Assembly: GCF_017357405.1 (NCBI RefSeq)
Contig: NZ_CP071597.1
Location: 3,958,345-4,022,344, forward strand
Direction: 5' to 3'
DNA from: Halomontanus rarus
GTDB taxonomy: Archaea; Halobacteriota; Halobacteria; Halobacteriales; Natrialbaceae
DNA: 64,000 nucleotides
Below the pieces are notes generated by a model, which did no database searches, had not been told where the DNA came from, and saw nothing but the letters and a program-made list of their open reading frames with translations. Both the position numbers and the translations under genes were made by a program. Positions 17,911 through 26,236 of this stretch are shown here, piece by piece (position 1 is the stretch's first letter; the number at the start of each line of letters is the position of its first letter).

Positions 17911-19131
17911 TCAGAGCGTCTGATCGACCAGCTCGCTCACGAGCCGATCCTGATCGAGGTGCGAGGAGACGATTCGGTCCGCGTCGTCGGCTTCGACGCC
18001 ACCGTACCAGACGCCGTCCGGGTAGACGGCGACCATCGGTCCGTCCCCGCAGCGCCCGAGACACGAGGTTCGAGTGATGCGGGCGTCGCAGTGGTCCGAA
18101 TCGCGGGCCGCCTGCCGGAGCCGCTCGAGGACCGCCGGCGAGCCGTCGGCCGCGCAGGTCCGGTTCGTACAGACGGCGACGTGTTTCGCCGGCGCGTCGT
18201 GGCTGTGTGGTTCGTCGTCGACGTCCTCGCGGTCGGCGTGTGACTCCTGGTGGGTAATCGCCCGGAGCATCGCCCGCGCGCCGCCGACGTCCGCCTCGTA
18301 GCCCTCGAGATCGACTTTGTACTTGCAGGTATCACAGGACATGTCGACGCTTCCGGTCCGGGCTTCCTGCCAGCGATCGGCGAAGACGTCCAGTAGCCGC
18401 GAGTCGGTTCCGAGCGGGTCCCCCGCCAGCGCGTCGACGTACGGATACTCGTCGTCGAACTCGGCCGTCCGGTCGCGAATCCGCCCGGTGAGGACGCCGT
18501 CGCCGAGCATGTACGGGAGGACGACGATCGCGTCCGGTCGGTGCTTCGAGAGGCCGTGTAACGTCTCCTCGAGCCTGGGGTCTGTGACGCCGACGAACGA
18601 GGCCTCGACGCGGTCGAAATCGCGGCCCTCGTAGAGCAGTCGGGCGAGTTTGTGCACGTCGCCGTTGGCGTCCGGATCGCTCGAGCCCCGTCCGCAGACG
18701 ACGACGGCGACGTCGTTCGTGTTGCGGTCGACGCCGAGTTCGCGCTCGACCGCCGCGGTGCGGTCGTCCAGCAAATCGATGATCGCCGGATGGATGCCCA
18801 GATGCGACCCGTTGTCGATCGCGACGTCGCGGGCCGCGCGGGCCCGTTCGATCGCCAGCGGCACGTCGTTTTTGACGTGACTCGCGGCGAACAGCGAACA
18901 GTGGACGACGGTCACGCGGGAGACGAGCGAGGTGAGCTCGGCGATGGCGTCGTCGATCGCCGGCGCGGCGAGTTCGAGGAAGGCGGCGTCGACCGGAATC
19001 TCGAGTCGCGATTCGAGGTCGGCGGCCAGCTCCCGGACCTGTTCGTTGGACTTCTCGCGGCGGGAGCCGTGGCCGATCAGCAGGACGGCCTCGTCGTCGA
19101 ACGCGGATCGGGTTTCGTCGGGTTCGTGCAT
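17911..19131 (-). CDS. cbiX: CbiX chelatase fused to [2Fe-2S] ferredoxin
   Basis: A 406-residue fusion. Residues 12-125 are a CbiX domain with GHGS (His21) and SHVKND (His85). Residues 140-255 are a second CbiX domain in which the histidines are replaced: CGRGS (Arg148) and DGVLTGR (Leu214). Then comes CDTCKYKV (Cys266, Cys269), a His-rich linker, and a thioredoxin-like [2Fe-2S] ferredoxin with Cys321, Cys326, Cys357 and Cys361. It probably inserts cobalt into a tetrapyrrole using the N-terminal site, with the cluster giving redox control. It differs from the second CbiX at 7867-8796, where the C-terminal site is the intact one. Confidence 0.92.
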   Translation of the reverse strand: MHEPDETRSAFDDEAVLLIGHGSRREKSNEQVRELAADLESRLEIPVDAAFLELAAPAIDDAIAELTSLVSRVTVVHCSLFAASHVKNDVPLAIERARAARDVAIDNGSHLGIHPAIIDLLDDRTAAVERELGVDRNTNDVAVVVCGRGSSDPDANGDVHKLARLLYEGRDFDRVEASFVGVTDPRLEETLHGLSKHRPDAIVVLPYMLGDGVLTGRIRDRTAEFDDEYPYVDALAGDPLGTDSRLLDVFADRWQEARTGSVDMSCDTCKYKVDLEGYEADVGGARAMLRAITHQESHADREDVDDEPHSHDAPAKHVAVCTNRTCAADGSPAVLERLRQAARDSDHCDARITRTSCLGRCGDGPMVAVYPDGVWYGGVEADDADRIVSSHLDQDRLVSELVDQTL

Positions 19132-19187
19132 CCTGTGAGTAGCGGTCGTGATCGCAGTCGTCAGTGCAGCTCTCGATTCGATCCAGC

Positions 19188-19991
19188 TTACTCGAGTCGG
19201 TCGTCAGACTCGTCGTACGCGTCGGCCTGCTTCAGGCTCCGCTCGAGTTTGCGGCGGCGACTCGGGGCGAACAGCCCCGTTTCCTCGCAGTCCGCGTAGA
19301 GCCACGCGCCGAACGCGGGCGCAGCGGCGTCGTCGACGCCGAACCAGTAGCCGCCCGAGGAGGTTTCCGAAAGGTCGCCCGTCGGCGCGTCTACCGGACA
19401 GTCCGCGATCAACTCCCGGACGACCTCGAGCAGCCCGCGGTCGTCGTGGACGAACGAGACGCCCACCGTCCCGCTCGAGGACTTGAAACAGATCGTCCCA
19501 CAGCCCTCGAACAGCCCGCGGAGGAGCTCTCTGTCGTGACTCGAGAACGCGCCGAAGCGGTAGGTTCCGCGGCCGTCGACGGGGAGACCGAGAGTGCTGG
19601 TGCGACCGAGCAGGGCGTCGTCATCGTCACCGCCACGACTAATCGAGAGAGTGTACTCGTCCTCTGTCCGGGTGATGGACGCGTCGTGGGCGTACTCGCG
19701 GCTGCTCGCGTCGTGTTCGATGGTGCCGCCGGCGACGGCCGCGAGCACCTGTGCGGACGCTTCGTCCGTGGTCGTGACCTCGAGTTGCTCACGGCTCTGC
19801 CGTTCGCACGTCGCGGTTCTCGCGTCACTCCGGACCGCGCGTTCCCCCGCAGAAACGTCGCCGCTCCCGGCGACGTGACCCCAGAAGTACGCCGCCGCGG
19901 GGTGGCCCGCGAGGGGGTCCGCCGGTACGTCGATTTCGGTCTCGATGTCGACCCCGAGATCGGTATCGGCGTTCGACCGGCGCTCGTTCAT
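19188..19991 (-). CDS. Degenerate LAGLIDADG-fold protein in the cobalamin operon
   Basis: A 267-residue protein that I read as a single-chain LAGLIDADG pair. Motif 1 is YFWGHVAGSGD (residues 35-45) and motif 2 is LLRGLFEGCGT (156-166). The C-terminal half also has the family-like ending AFGAWLYADCEETGLF followed by a basic SRRRKLERSL. At the position of the catalytic acid, motif 1 has Ser and motif 2 has Cys, so nuclease activity is unlikely. It overlaps the ferredoxin gene by 4 bp and sits inside the operon, not in an intein or intron. A DNA-binding regulatory role like WhiA, or an enzyme role, are both open. Family assignment is by eye. Confidence 0.6.
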   Translation of the reverse strand: MNERRSNADTDLGVDIETEIDVPADPLAGHPAAAYFWGHVAGSGDVSAGERAVRSDARTATCERQSREQLEVTTTDEASAQVLAAVAGGTIEHDASSREYAHDASITRTEDEYTLSISRGGDDDDALLGRTSTLGLPVDGRGTYRFGAFSSHDRELLRGLFEGCGTICFKSSSGTVGVSFVHDDRGLLEVVRELIADCPVDAPTGDLSETSSGGYWFGVDDAAAPAFGAWLYADCEETGLFAPSRRRKLERSLKQADAYDESDDRLE

Positions 19992-20254
19992 TCGTCCACC
20001 TCCCGAACGGTGATCGCGTCCGTGGGACAGGCCGCCGCGGCTCGTCTGGCCTCGTCGATGCGGTCGTCGTCGAACGTCGCGACGACCCGTTCGTCGGTAT
20101 CCGTGACCGCACCCTCGCAGTCGTAGACCGGATCCGCCCCGGGGTCGATCGTCGCGAGGCCGTCTTCGCCTTCGACGAATCGCGGGTCGCGGGTCAGACA
20201 GGCGAAGATGCCGTCACAGGCGTCTTTCTCGATGGTAACGTCGTATCGTGGCAT
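19988..20254 (-). CDS. Small ferredoxin of the cobalamin operon
   Basis: An 88-residue ferredoxin-like protein. It has CDGIFACLTRDPRF (Cys13, Cys19), a middle Cys45 and the classical AAAACPTDAI (Cys75), typical of single-cluster [3Fe-4S] or [4Fe-4S] ferredoxins of Halobacteria. It lies 21 bp after cbiH1 and overlaps the next gene by 4 bp. It probably supplies electrons for reductive steps in the corrin pathway, such as the ring-contraction stage or the missing CbiJ step (inference). Confidence 0.9.
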   Translation of the reverse strand: MPRYDVTIEKDACDGIFACLTRDPRFVEGEDGLATIDPGADPVYDCEGAVTDTDERVVATFDDDRIDEARRAAAACPTDAITVREVDE

Positions 20255-20275
20255 TGGTAGTGAATCCGCATCCGC

Positions 20276-21349
20276 TCAGTAGTCGTACTTCGTCTCGTAC
20301 CCGCGCGGGGTGACCATCCGGTCGTCCCAGACGTAGGTCTCCTCGTTGCCGACGACGATCGTCGTCGTCATGTCGACGAGCTCGCTCTCGCCCAGCTCCT
20401 CGAGGTCCCCGAGTTCGGTGATCACGACCCGTTCGTCCTCGCGGCCGGCACCGTGGACGATGCCGACGGGCGTGTCGGAATCGCGGTGGGTGAGCAGGAT
20501 CTCGCAGCACTTCTCGAAGTTCTCCCGGCGCTTGCGGCTCCAGGGGTTGTAGATCGTGATCGTGAACGACTCCTTCGCGGCGGCGTGCAGGCGCGATTCG
20601 ATCTCGGGCATCGGGACGAGGTGATCCGACAGCGAGATCGAGACGGTGTCGTTCACCAGTGGCGCACCCAATCGGGCCCCGCAGGACTGTGCCGCCGGAA
20701 CCCCTGGCACCACCTCGAAGTCGACCATCGTCGCCGTCGCACCCTTGGACTCGATGATTTCGAGGGCGAGGCCGGCGAGCGCGTAGACGTTCGGGTCGCC
20801 GCTCCCGATGATCGCGACGTCGTTGCCCGCCAGCGTGCGGTCGATCGCCTCCTCGGTCCGGGAGACCTCGCCGCACATCGGCGTGTCGTACAGGTCGTCG
20901 GCCGCGTCGGTGATCTCCGCCGGAAGGAGTTCGATGTAGGTCGTGTAGCCGACGATGTGCTCGGCCTCGAGCAGTGTCGTCTTCGCGCGTTCGGTCATCC
21001 CCTCGGGATGGCCGGGCCCGAGCCCGACCGCCGTTAACTGGCCGGGTTCGGCGTCGAAGTCCTCGAGGGTCGCTCCGACTTTCTCCCGCGTCTTCGATTT
21101 CTCGGTGTCGTTCGAACTGGAACCGGAACTCGAGGCCCCGCACGCCGATCCTTCAGCCGACGACCTCGACGGCGAGTCGCCGGTCGACGCGCCACACGTC
21201 GACGGTTCTGACCTCGAGTCCGAGTCCGAGTTCGAGTCCGAGTTCGAATCTCCGCTCGAAGCCCCGCACTTGGGTTCCGATTTCGCTTCTGGTTCTGGCT
21301 CCGATTCCGATTCTCCTGTCGTCTCGTCCGTAGCAGTATCCGTGTTCAT
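20276..21349 (-). CDS. cbiH: Cobalt-precorrin-3B C17-methyltransferase, paralogue 1
   Basis: A 357-residue SAM-dependent tetrapyrrole methylase. The catalytic part starts near residue 105 (LTAVGLGPGHPEGM) and has IGSGDPNVYALAG, FEVVPGVPAAQSCGARLGAP and a final VTPRGYETKYDY, as in CbiH/CobJ. Residues 1-95 are a disordered Ser/Asp/Glu-rich extension bearing three CGAS motifs (Cys28, Cys52, Cys70), encoded by hexamer-like DNA repeats. It follows a second cbiH copy by 15 bp. One copy may do ring contraction and the other the methylation, or they may differ in cofactors. Confidence 0.92.
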   Translation of the reverse strand: MNTDTATDETTGESESEPEPEAKSEPKCGASSGDSNSDSNSDSDSRSEPSTCGASTGDSPSRSSAEGSACGASSSGSSSNDTEKSKTREKVGATLEDFDAEPGQLTAVGLGPGHPEGMTERAKTTLLEAEHIVGYTTYIELLPAEITDAADDLYDTPMCGEVSRTEEAIDRTLAGNDVAIIGSGDPNVYALAGLALEIIESKGATATMVDFEVVPGVPAAQSCGARLGAPLVNDTVSISLSDHLVPMPEIESRLHAAAKESFTITIYNPWSRKRRENFEKCCEILLTHRDSDTPVGIVHGAGREDERVVITELGDLEELGESELVDMTTTIVVGNEETYVWDDRMVTPRGYETKYDY

Positions 21350-21364
21350 AGCGTTGATTCTGAG

Positions 21365-22231
21365 TCAGAAATCCTCCACGTCACGCCCGCCGCGTGGGGT
21401 CACGAGGAACTGTTCGTAGTCGTTGGCCCAGACCGCGGTCTCGTGGGTCCCGATCAGGAGCGAGGTACCCATTCCCGAGACGTCGTCGTCGTGGTTCGTC
21501 GCATCGCCCAGCGTCGTAATCGTCTGGTCCTCGCCGTTGCGGCCCGCATCGCCCCGTCCCGCGTCGTTGAAGATGGCGACCGGGACGTCGTCGGCTCGTT
21601 CCTCGCGGACGATCCCGACGGCGCGCTCGTAGTTGCGCCAGCAGTTGTAGAGGACGATGACGAACCCGCTGATCGCCGCGGCGCGCAACTTCTCTTCGAT
21701 CTCGTCCCACCCGCGCCACTTGTCCGACAGCGAGATCGTACAGAAGTCGTTGCTCAGCGGCGCGCCGAGGGTCGCGGCACCGCCGAGGGCCGCCGTGACG
21801 CCGGGGACGATCTCGATCGGGATGTCCTCGGCCTCCTCCGCTCGAGCCATCACGAAGAGGAGGTCCGACTTCCCGTAGACGTTCGGGTCCCCGCCCGAGA
21901 CGTGGGCGACGTCCTCGCCGTCGCGGACGCGGTCGAACGCCTCGCGGGCAAGTTCGACCTGTCGACCCATCGTCGAGCGGACGATCTCCTGTTCGGTCCC
22001 GTCGGAGCGCGTGGCGATCCCGTCGTCGCTCACGGCGTCTTCGGGCGGCAACGTCCCGTCCTCTCGAAGGAAGGTCCGGTAGAGATCGGAGGCGATCACG
22101 CAGTCGGCGTTCCGAATTACGTCACCGGCGCGCTGGGTCATGTCGCCCGGGAGCCCCGGACCGATGCCGACGACGTACAGGGTCCCGAGACCCCGATCGC
22201 CGTGGGAATCGGGTGTCGACGCCTCGCTCAT
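21365..22231 (-). CDS. cbiH: Cobalt-precorrin-3B C17-methyltransferase, paralogue 2
   Basis: A 288-residue tetrapyrrole methylase starting at the ATG at 22231. Signatures are LYVVGIGPGLPGDMTQRA, VSGGDPNVYGKSDLL and VPGVTAALGGAATLGAPLSN, and it ends with the CbiH-type FLVTPRGGRDVEDF. It adds a methyl group at C17 during ring contraction. It is the first gene of the seven-gene cobalamin operon running to 15982. The promoter region 80-115 bp upstream carries the shared cobalamin operator. It lacks the Cys-containing extension of its neighbour. Confidence 0.93.
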   Translation of the reverse strand: MSEASTPDSHGDRGLGTLYVVGIGPGLPGDMTQRAGDVIRNADCVIASDLYRTFLREDGTLPPEDAVSDDGIATRSDGTEQEIVRSTMGRQVELAREAFDRVRDGEDVAHVSGGDPNVYGKSDLLFVMARAEEAEDIPIEIVPGVTAALGGAATLGAPLSNDFCTISLSDKWRGWDEIEEKLRAAAISGFVIVLYNCWRNYERAVGIVREERADDVPVAIFNDAGRGDAGRNGEDQTITTLGDATNHDDDVSGMGTSLLIGTHETAVWANDYEQFLVTPRGGRDVEDF

Positions 22232-22309
22232 ACTCCCACCGGTCTCCCGGTCGACTGGCCGCGTCTCCGGTCGATCTGTCGCATGTGGTGAACAACGTTC
22301 GGTTCAGCA

Positions 22310-22346
22310 TAAAACAATTGTGGTTGTGTTAGGACAAGTGGTATTG
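22310..22346 (-). promoter_or_regulatory. Cobalamin operator/promoter box A (before cbiH2)
   Basis: This 37-bp block is 31/37 identical to the block at 41279-41315 before cbiT. Its core is the palindrome TTGTGTTAGGACAA (22324-22337), i.e. TTGT-N6-ACAA. A further ACAATTGT palindrome (22314-22321) and a T-rich TATA-like element lie on the gene side. The core is 93 bp from the cbiH2 ATG. It is likely the binding site of a cobalamin- or cobalt-responsive regulator. Confidence 0.7.
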
Positions 22347-22478
22347 CAACACGCAGATCGTGTCATCGGATCGTGTAGGTGATGCGGAAAGTTTCTCGAG
22401 ACCCATAGCGGAAGAATACTATTCGTGGACCTCGAATTTTCGACAGAGCGATCGTAGACGCCGTTTCACGACACCACT

Positions 22479-24728
22479 ATGAGCACTGACCCAGACACTA
22501 CGGACGCCGATACTGACGCATCGCCCCCCGACCGTATCGTCGACATCGTCGACGAGATGACCCTCGAGGAGAAGATCGACTTCGTCCACGGGTCGTACGA
22601 TCCGGCGGAACTCGCGACCGGCTACGTGGCTGGGGTCGACCGCCTGAACGTCCCCTCGCTGTCGTTAGTCGACGGTCCGATGGGGATCCGCGCGGTCCCT
22701 TCGACGGCGTTTCCGGCGTCGATCGCCCTCGCGGCGACGTGGGATCCAGACCTCGCCCGCGAGTTCGGCGAGGCGATCGGCGAGGAAGCCCGCGGTGCGG
22801 ATCAGGACGCGCTGCTCGCGCCCGGGTTCAATATCATTCGGGTTCCCCAGTGTGGCCGCGCCTTCGAGTACTACAGCGAGGATCCGTACCTGAACAGCCG
22901 ACTCGCCGTCGGAGCCGTCGACGGCGTTCAGTCCGCCGGCGTCATGGCCACCGCGAAACACTACCTGGCGAACAATCAGGAGGCCGACCGCCACTACGTC
23001 AGCGCCGAAATCGACGAGCGCACGCTCCGGGAGATCTACCTGCCGGCGTTCGAGGCCGCAGTTCGGGAGGCCGACGTTAGCTCCGTGATGGCGTCGTACA
23101 ACCGCATCAACGGAACCTACGCGCCCCAGCACCGCCGACTGCTGACCGAGGTGCTCAAAGACGAGTGGGGCTTCGAGGGATTCGTCGTCTCGGACTGGTG
23201 GGCGACCCACGACGGCGTCGCAGCCGCCGAGGCGGGTCTCGACCTCGACATGCCCGGAATGCCGGTCTACGACTGGCAGTGTCACGGCAGCACGTTTTTG
23301 GACCTCGTCGCCGCGCTGCCGGACGAGGCCTGGTTCCCGAAAAAAGACCTCGCCGAGTTCGTCTCGCGGCCCTGGCAGCCCGCCAATCCGAATCCGAACG
23401 TGCTCGACGAGAGCCCCTTCGACGATCCCCTCCGGGAGGCGATCGAGGACGGCCGACTCGAGGAATCGATCCTCGACGACAAGATCCGCCGCATCCTCCG
23501 GGAGATGGCTCGTTTCAGAGTCCTCGACGGCGAGCAGCCCGAGGGCGCGCTCGATACGCCCGACCACCACGACCTCGCCCGGCGGATCGCCGAGCGGGGA
23601 ACGGTCCTCCTGCAGAACGATGGTGACACCCTTCCGCTCGAGGGTTCCGAGCGAATCGCCCTGATCGGTCCCCACGCCGACGAGCCGAAAGTCGGCGGCG
23701 GCGGGAGTTCCGAAGTCGACCCGACGCGAGCCACGAGCCCGCTCGACGGGGTTCGCGGCCGTCTCGAGATCGACGGCTCGGTAACGTTCGAACGGGGCAT
23801 CGAACCCGTGGGGGACGCCTCGATGCACGACTCGCCGCTCCCCGAAATCGACACCCCGTGGGGCGAGAATCCGCGAATCGAAGAGGCCATGCGAGCCGCC
23901 CAAGACGCCGACGTCGCAGTCGTCGTCGTTCGAGACCTCTCGAGCGAGGGCGCAGACCGCGACCTCGAGCTACCCGGCGCGCAGAACGAACTGATAGCGG
24001 CCGTCGCTGCCGTCGCGGACCGGACCGTCGTCGTCTGCAACACCGCGGGAATGGTGACGATGCCCTGGCTCGACGCCGTCGACGCCGTCGTCGAGACCTG
24101 GTACCCCGGACAGGAGGACGGCAGCGCCCTCGCCTCGGTGCTCTTCGGCGACGCCGATCCCTCGGGCCGGCTCCCGGTGACGTTCGGCGAACGCGCCGCG
24201 GACTACCCCGCCTCGAGCGAGGCGCAGTACCCCGGCGTCGGCCTCGAAGCCGAGTACTCCGAGGGCGTTTTCGTGGGCTATCGCCACTTCGATGCGGCGG
24301 AGATCGATCCGGTATTCCCGTTCGGCCACGGGTTGAGTTACGCGGAGTTCGAGTACGGCGGGCTCTCAGTCGAAACAGAGACCGAAACCGAGGGTGCGGC
24401 CGATCCGGAGTCGGAGACTCACGCCGGTCCGACGGCGACCCTGACGCTCACCGTCGAGAACGTCGGCGACCGCCCCGGCCGGGACGTCGTTCAGGCCTAC
24501 CTCGCCGCCGACTCAAGCGTCCCTCGGCCGCCCAAAGAACTCGCGGCGTTCGAACCGGTCGAACTCGAGAGCGGCGAGTCGACGACGGTCGAGTTGACGA
24601 TCGACGAGCGTGCCTTGGCCGTCTACGATGAGGACGACGCGGACTGGGTCGTCGAGGACGGCGCGTTCGAAGTCCTCGTCGGCCGCTCGTCGCGGGATAT
24701 CAGAGCGCGAGCGTCGCTCGAGGCATAG
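22479..24728 (+). CDS. Glycoside hydrolase family 3 beta-glucosidase
   Basis: A 749-residue GH3 enzyme, cytoplasmic with no signal peptide. The (beta/alpha)8 domain has ATAKHYLANNQEADRHY and the nucleophile motif VVSDWWATHDG. The (alpha/beta)6 domain has ERIALIGPHADEP and GGGGSSEVDP. The C-terminal fibronectin III-like domain follows from about residue 650 (NVGDRPGRDVVQAYLAADS). It hydrolyses terminal beta-linked sugars, probably beta-glucosides. It is transcribed against the cobalamin genes on both sides, so it is not part of them, and sits between cbiH2 and cbiG, which are often adjacent in other haloarchaea. Confidence 0.95.
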   Translation: MSTDPDTTDADTDASPPDRIVDIVDEMTLEEKIDFVHGSYDPAELATGYVAGVDRLNVPSLSLVDGPMGIRAVPSTAFPASIALAATWDPDLAREFGEAIGEEARGADQDALLAPGFNIIRVPQCGRAFEYYSEDPYLNSRLAVGAVDGVQSAGVMATAKHYLANNQEADRHYVSAEIDERTLREIYLPAFEAAVREADVSSVMASYNRINGTYAPQHRRLLTEVLKDEWGFEGFVVSDWWATHDGVAAAEAGLDLDMPGMPVYDWQCHGSTFLDLVAALPDEAWFPKKDLAEFVSRPWQPANPNPNVLDESPFDDPLREAIEDGRLEESILDDKIRRILREMARFRVLDGEQPEGALDTPDHHDLARRIAERGTVLLQNDGDTLPLEGSERIALIGPHADEPKVGGGGSSEVDPTRATSPLDGVRGRLEIDGSVTFERGIEPVGDASMHDSPLPEIDTPWGENPRIEEAMRAAQDADVAVVVVRDLSSEGADRDLELPGAQNELIAAVAAVADRTVVVCNTAGMVTMPWLDAVDAVVETWYPGQEDGSALASVLFGDADPSGRLPVTFGERAADYPASSEAQYPGVGLEAEYSEGVFVGYRHFDAAEIDPVFPFGHGLSYAEFEYGGLSVETETETEGAADPESETHAGPTATLTLTVENVGDRPGRDVVQAYLAADSSVPRPPKELAAFEPVELESGESTTVELTIDERALAVYDEDDADWVVEDGAFEVLVGRSSRDIRARASLEA

Positions 24729-24810
24729 ACAGGCAGAGGGGCTCCGCGACGAGAAAGCATCGTCTAGTGATCGGGTACATCACAAGGTATATTCCGCGAG
24801 TTCGTGATAG

Positions 24811-25206
24811 ATGACTATGGTTTCGCGAGACACGATCGTCCACACCTGCGCCGTCGTCTTGGCGATTGCTGTCCTTCTCGGCGTCGAATACTACGACGTG
24901 GGAACGGACGGCGGTCCAGCGCCGGTCCCGGTCTTTTTGCTGTTCTACGGACTCGTCCTGGGCGGCGCACATCTCTATCTCGCCGTCCGGGGCGAGGACG
25001 GTCTCGTTCCGGTCGAGGCGCGGTGGCGCTACGTCGCGATGCTCGCGGTACTCCTCGGCGCGGGTGCGGTGATCTTCTACGGCGGCGACCGAACCGTCGG
25101 TACTGTGAGACTCGATCAGGTCGGATTCGGAATCGTTGCCGTCACGATACTCGGCTACTTCCTGACCGAATCCGTCGCCGGCTACCGCGCATCACGGTCG
25201 GAGTGA
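24811..25206 (+). CDS. Four-helix hypothetical membrane protein
   Basis: A 131-residue protein with four hydrophobic segments: TCAVVLAIAVLLGVEYY, VPVFLLFYGLVLGGAHLYLA, YVAMLAVLLGAGAVIFY and GFGIVAVTILGYFLT. No conserved motif is recognised. A TATA-like GGTATATTCC (24786-24795) is about 27 bp before a second ATG at 24817, so the true start may be two codons downstream. It lies 82 bp after the GH3 gene on the same strand but appears to have its own promoter. Confidence 0.7.
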   Translation: MTMVSRDTIVHTCAVVLAIAVLLGVEYYDVGTDGGPAPVPVFLLFYGLVLGGAHLYLAVRGEDGLVPVEARWRYVAMLAVLLGAGAVIFYGGDRTVGTVRLDQVGFGIVAVTILGYFLTESVAGYRASRSE

Positions 25207-25270
25207 AACCGGCCGTCGCCGGGTCGCCCGACTCGGGACTATCCGGAGACGAAACGAACGAAATACGCGG

Positions 25271-26236
25271 CTACCGTCCGACCGCAACCGTCACGGCGTC
25301 GTCGTAACTGCGCTTCTCGAGTACCAGTTCGTGGCCGCGCCCGGCCGCAATCGCGCTCGCCTCGGCGACGCCGGGCCAGCCGATCAGTTCCCGCGAGCGA
25401 GAGGGCGTCGGCCCTTCGTAGCGCTCGAGATCCTCCTTGGACAGCGAGATCACGCCGAGCCCCTTCGACGCGGCGGCCTCGAGCATCCCCTCCTCCTCCG
25501 CTTTTCGCGAGCCGGTCGCGACGAACTCGACGTCGTCCCACTCCTTCCCCGCCTCCCCGAGCGCCCGTTCCCAGGCCGCGAGGAACTGGTCTCTCTTCGC
25601 ACCCGAGACGCTTCCGGTGCCCAGCACGACGCCGTCGTCGGCGTTTCGCTTCAGGACGGTCACGTCGTCGCCCACGAGCACCGCCTTCGGCCCGTCGAGG
25701 CGTTCGATCGGGCCGAGGTCGTCGTCGAGGACGGCGAGGTTCGTCGCCACCGTCGACTCGCCGTTAACCACGTGGGCGTCCAGCGCCTTCGCCTGCTTCT
25801 CGACGCCCTGTTTGTCCGCGGCCTCCGAGGCGGTCGTCATGGCCGGCACCGCACCCATCGACGCCAGATCGTCGGCGACCTGGTTCGCGCCGTGGTGGCC
25901 GCCCGTGATCGGAATCGCCCACGTCAGCTCCTCGTCGACGACGACGATCGCCGGATCGTCCCACTTGTCCTCGAGCAGCGGCGCGGTCTTTCGCATCGCG
26001 ATTCCCGACGCCATGAGGCCGACGAAACAGTCGTACTCGCCCCAGTGCTCGGCGAAGACCCCGGAGTGGTACTCGAGAACGTCGATCGATTCGTAGCGGT
26101 CACCGATCCCGTCGACGATCTCCTCGGCGGTGTCCATCTTTCGCTCGAAGGAGATGATCGCGATCTCTTCGGCGACTTCGCCGTCGCTGTCCGCCGTCGA
26201 GCAGTGCCCGCTGTCGTCGTCCGTTCCGGAACTCAT
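25271..26236 (-). CDS. cbiG: Cobalt-precorrin-5A hydrolase CbiG
   Basis: A 321-residue CbiG, which opens the delta-lactone of cobalt-precorrin-5A and releases acetaldehyde. The N-terminal domain shows CFVGLMASGIAMRKTAPLLEDK and AIPITGGHHGANQVADDLA. The C-terminal domain shows GLGVISLSKEDLERYEG and GVAEASAIAAGRGHELVLEK. It stands alone here, away from the other cobalamin operons. Its upstream region has half of the cobalamin operator and a separate inverted repeat. Confidence 0.95.
   Translation of the reverse strand: MSSGTDDDSGHCSTADSDGEVAEEIAIISFERKMDTAEEIVDGIGDRYESIDVLEYHSGVFAEHWGEYDCFVGLMASGIAMRKTAPLLEDKWDDPAIVVVDEELTWAIPITGGHHGANQVADDLASMGAVPAMTTASEAADKQGVEKQAKALDAHVVNGESTVATNLAVLDDDLGPIERLDGPKAVLVGDDVTVLKRNADDGVVLGTGSVSGAKRDQFLAAWERALGEAGKEWDDVEFVATGSRKAEEEGMLEAAASKGLGVISLSKEDLERYEGPTPSRSRELIGWPGVAEASAIAAGRGHELVLEKRSYDDAVTVAVGR

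Noticed and set aside
22232..22478. Possible cobalamin riboswitch before cbiH2
   Set aside because: No B12-box-like sequence or matching stem set is visible here or before cbiT or cobN. The shared palindrome explains the conservation better.
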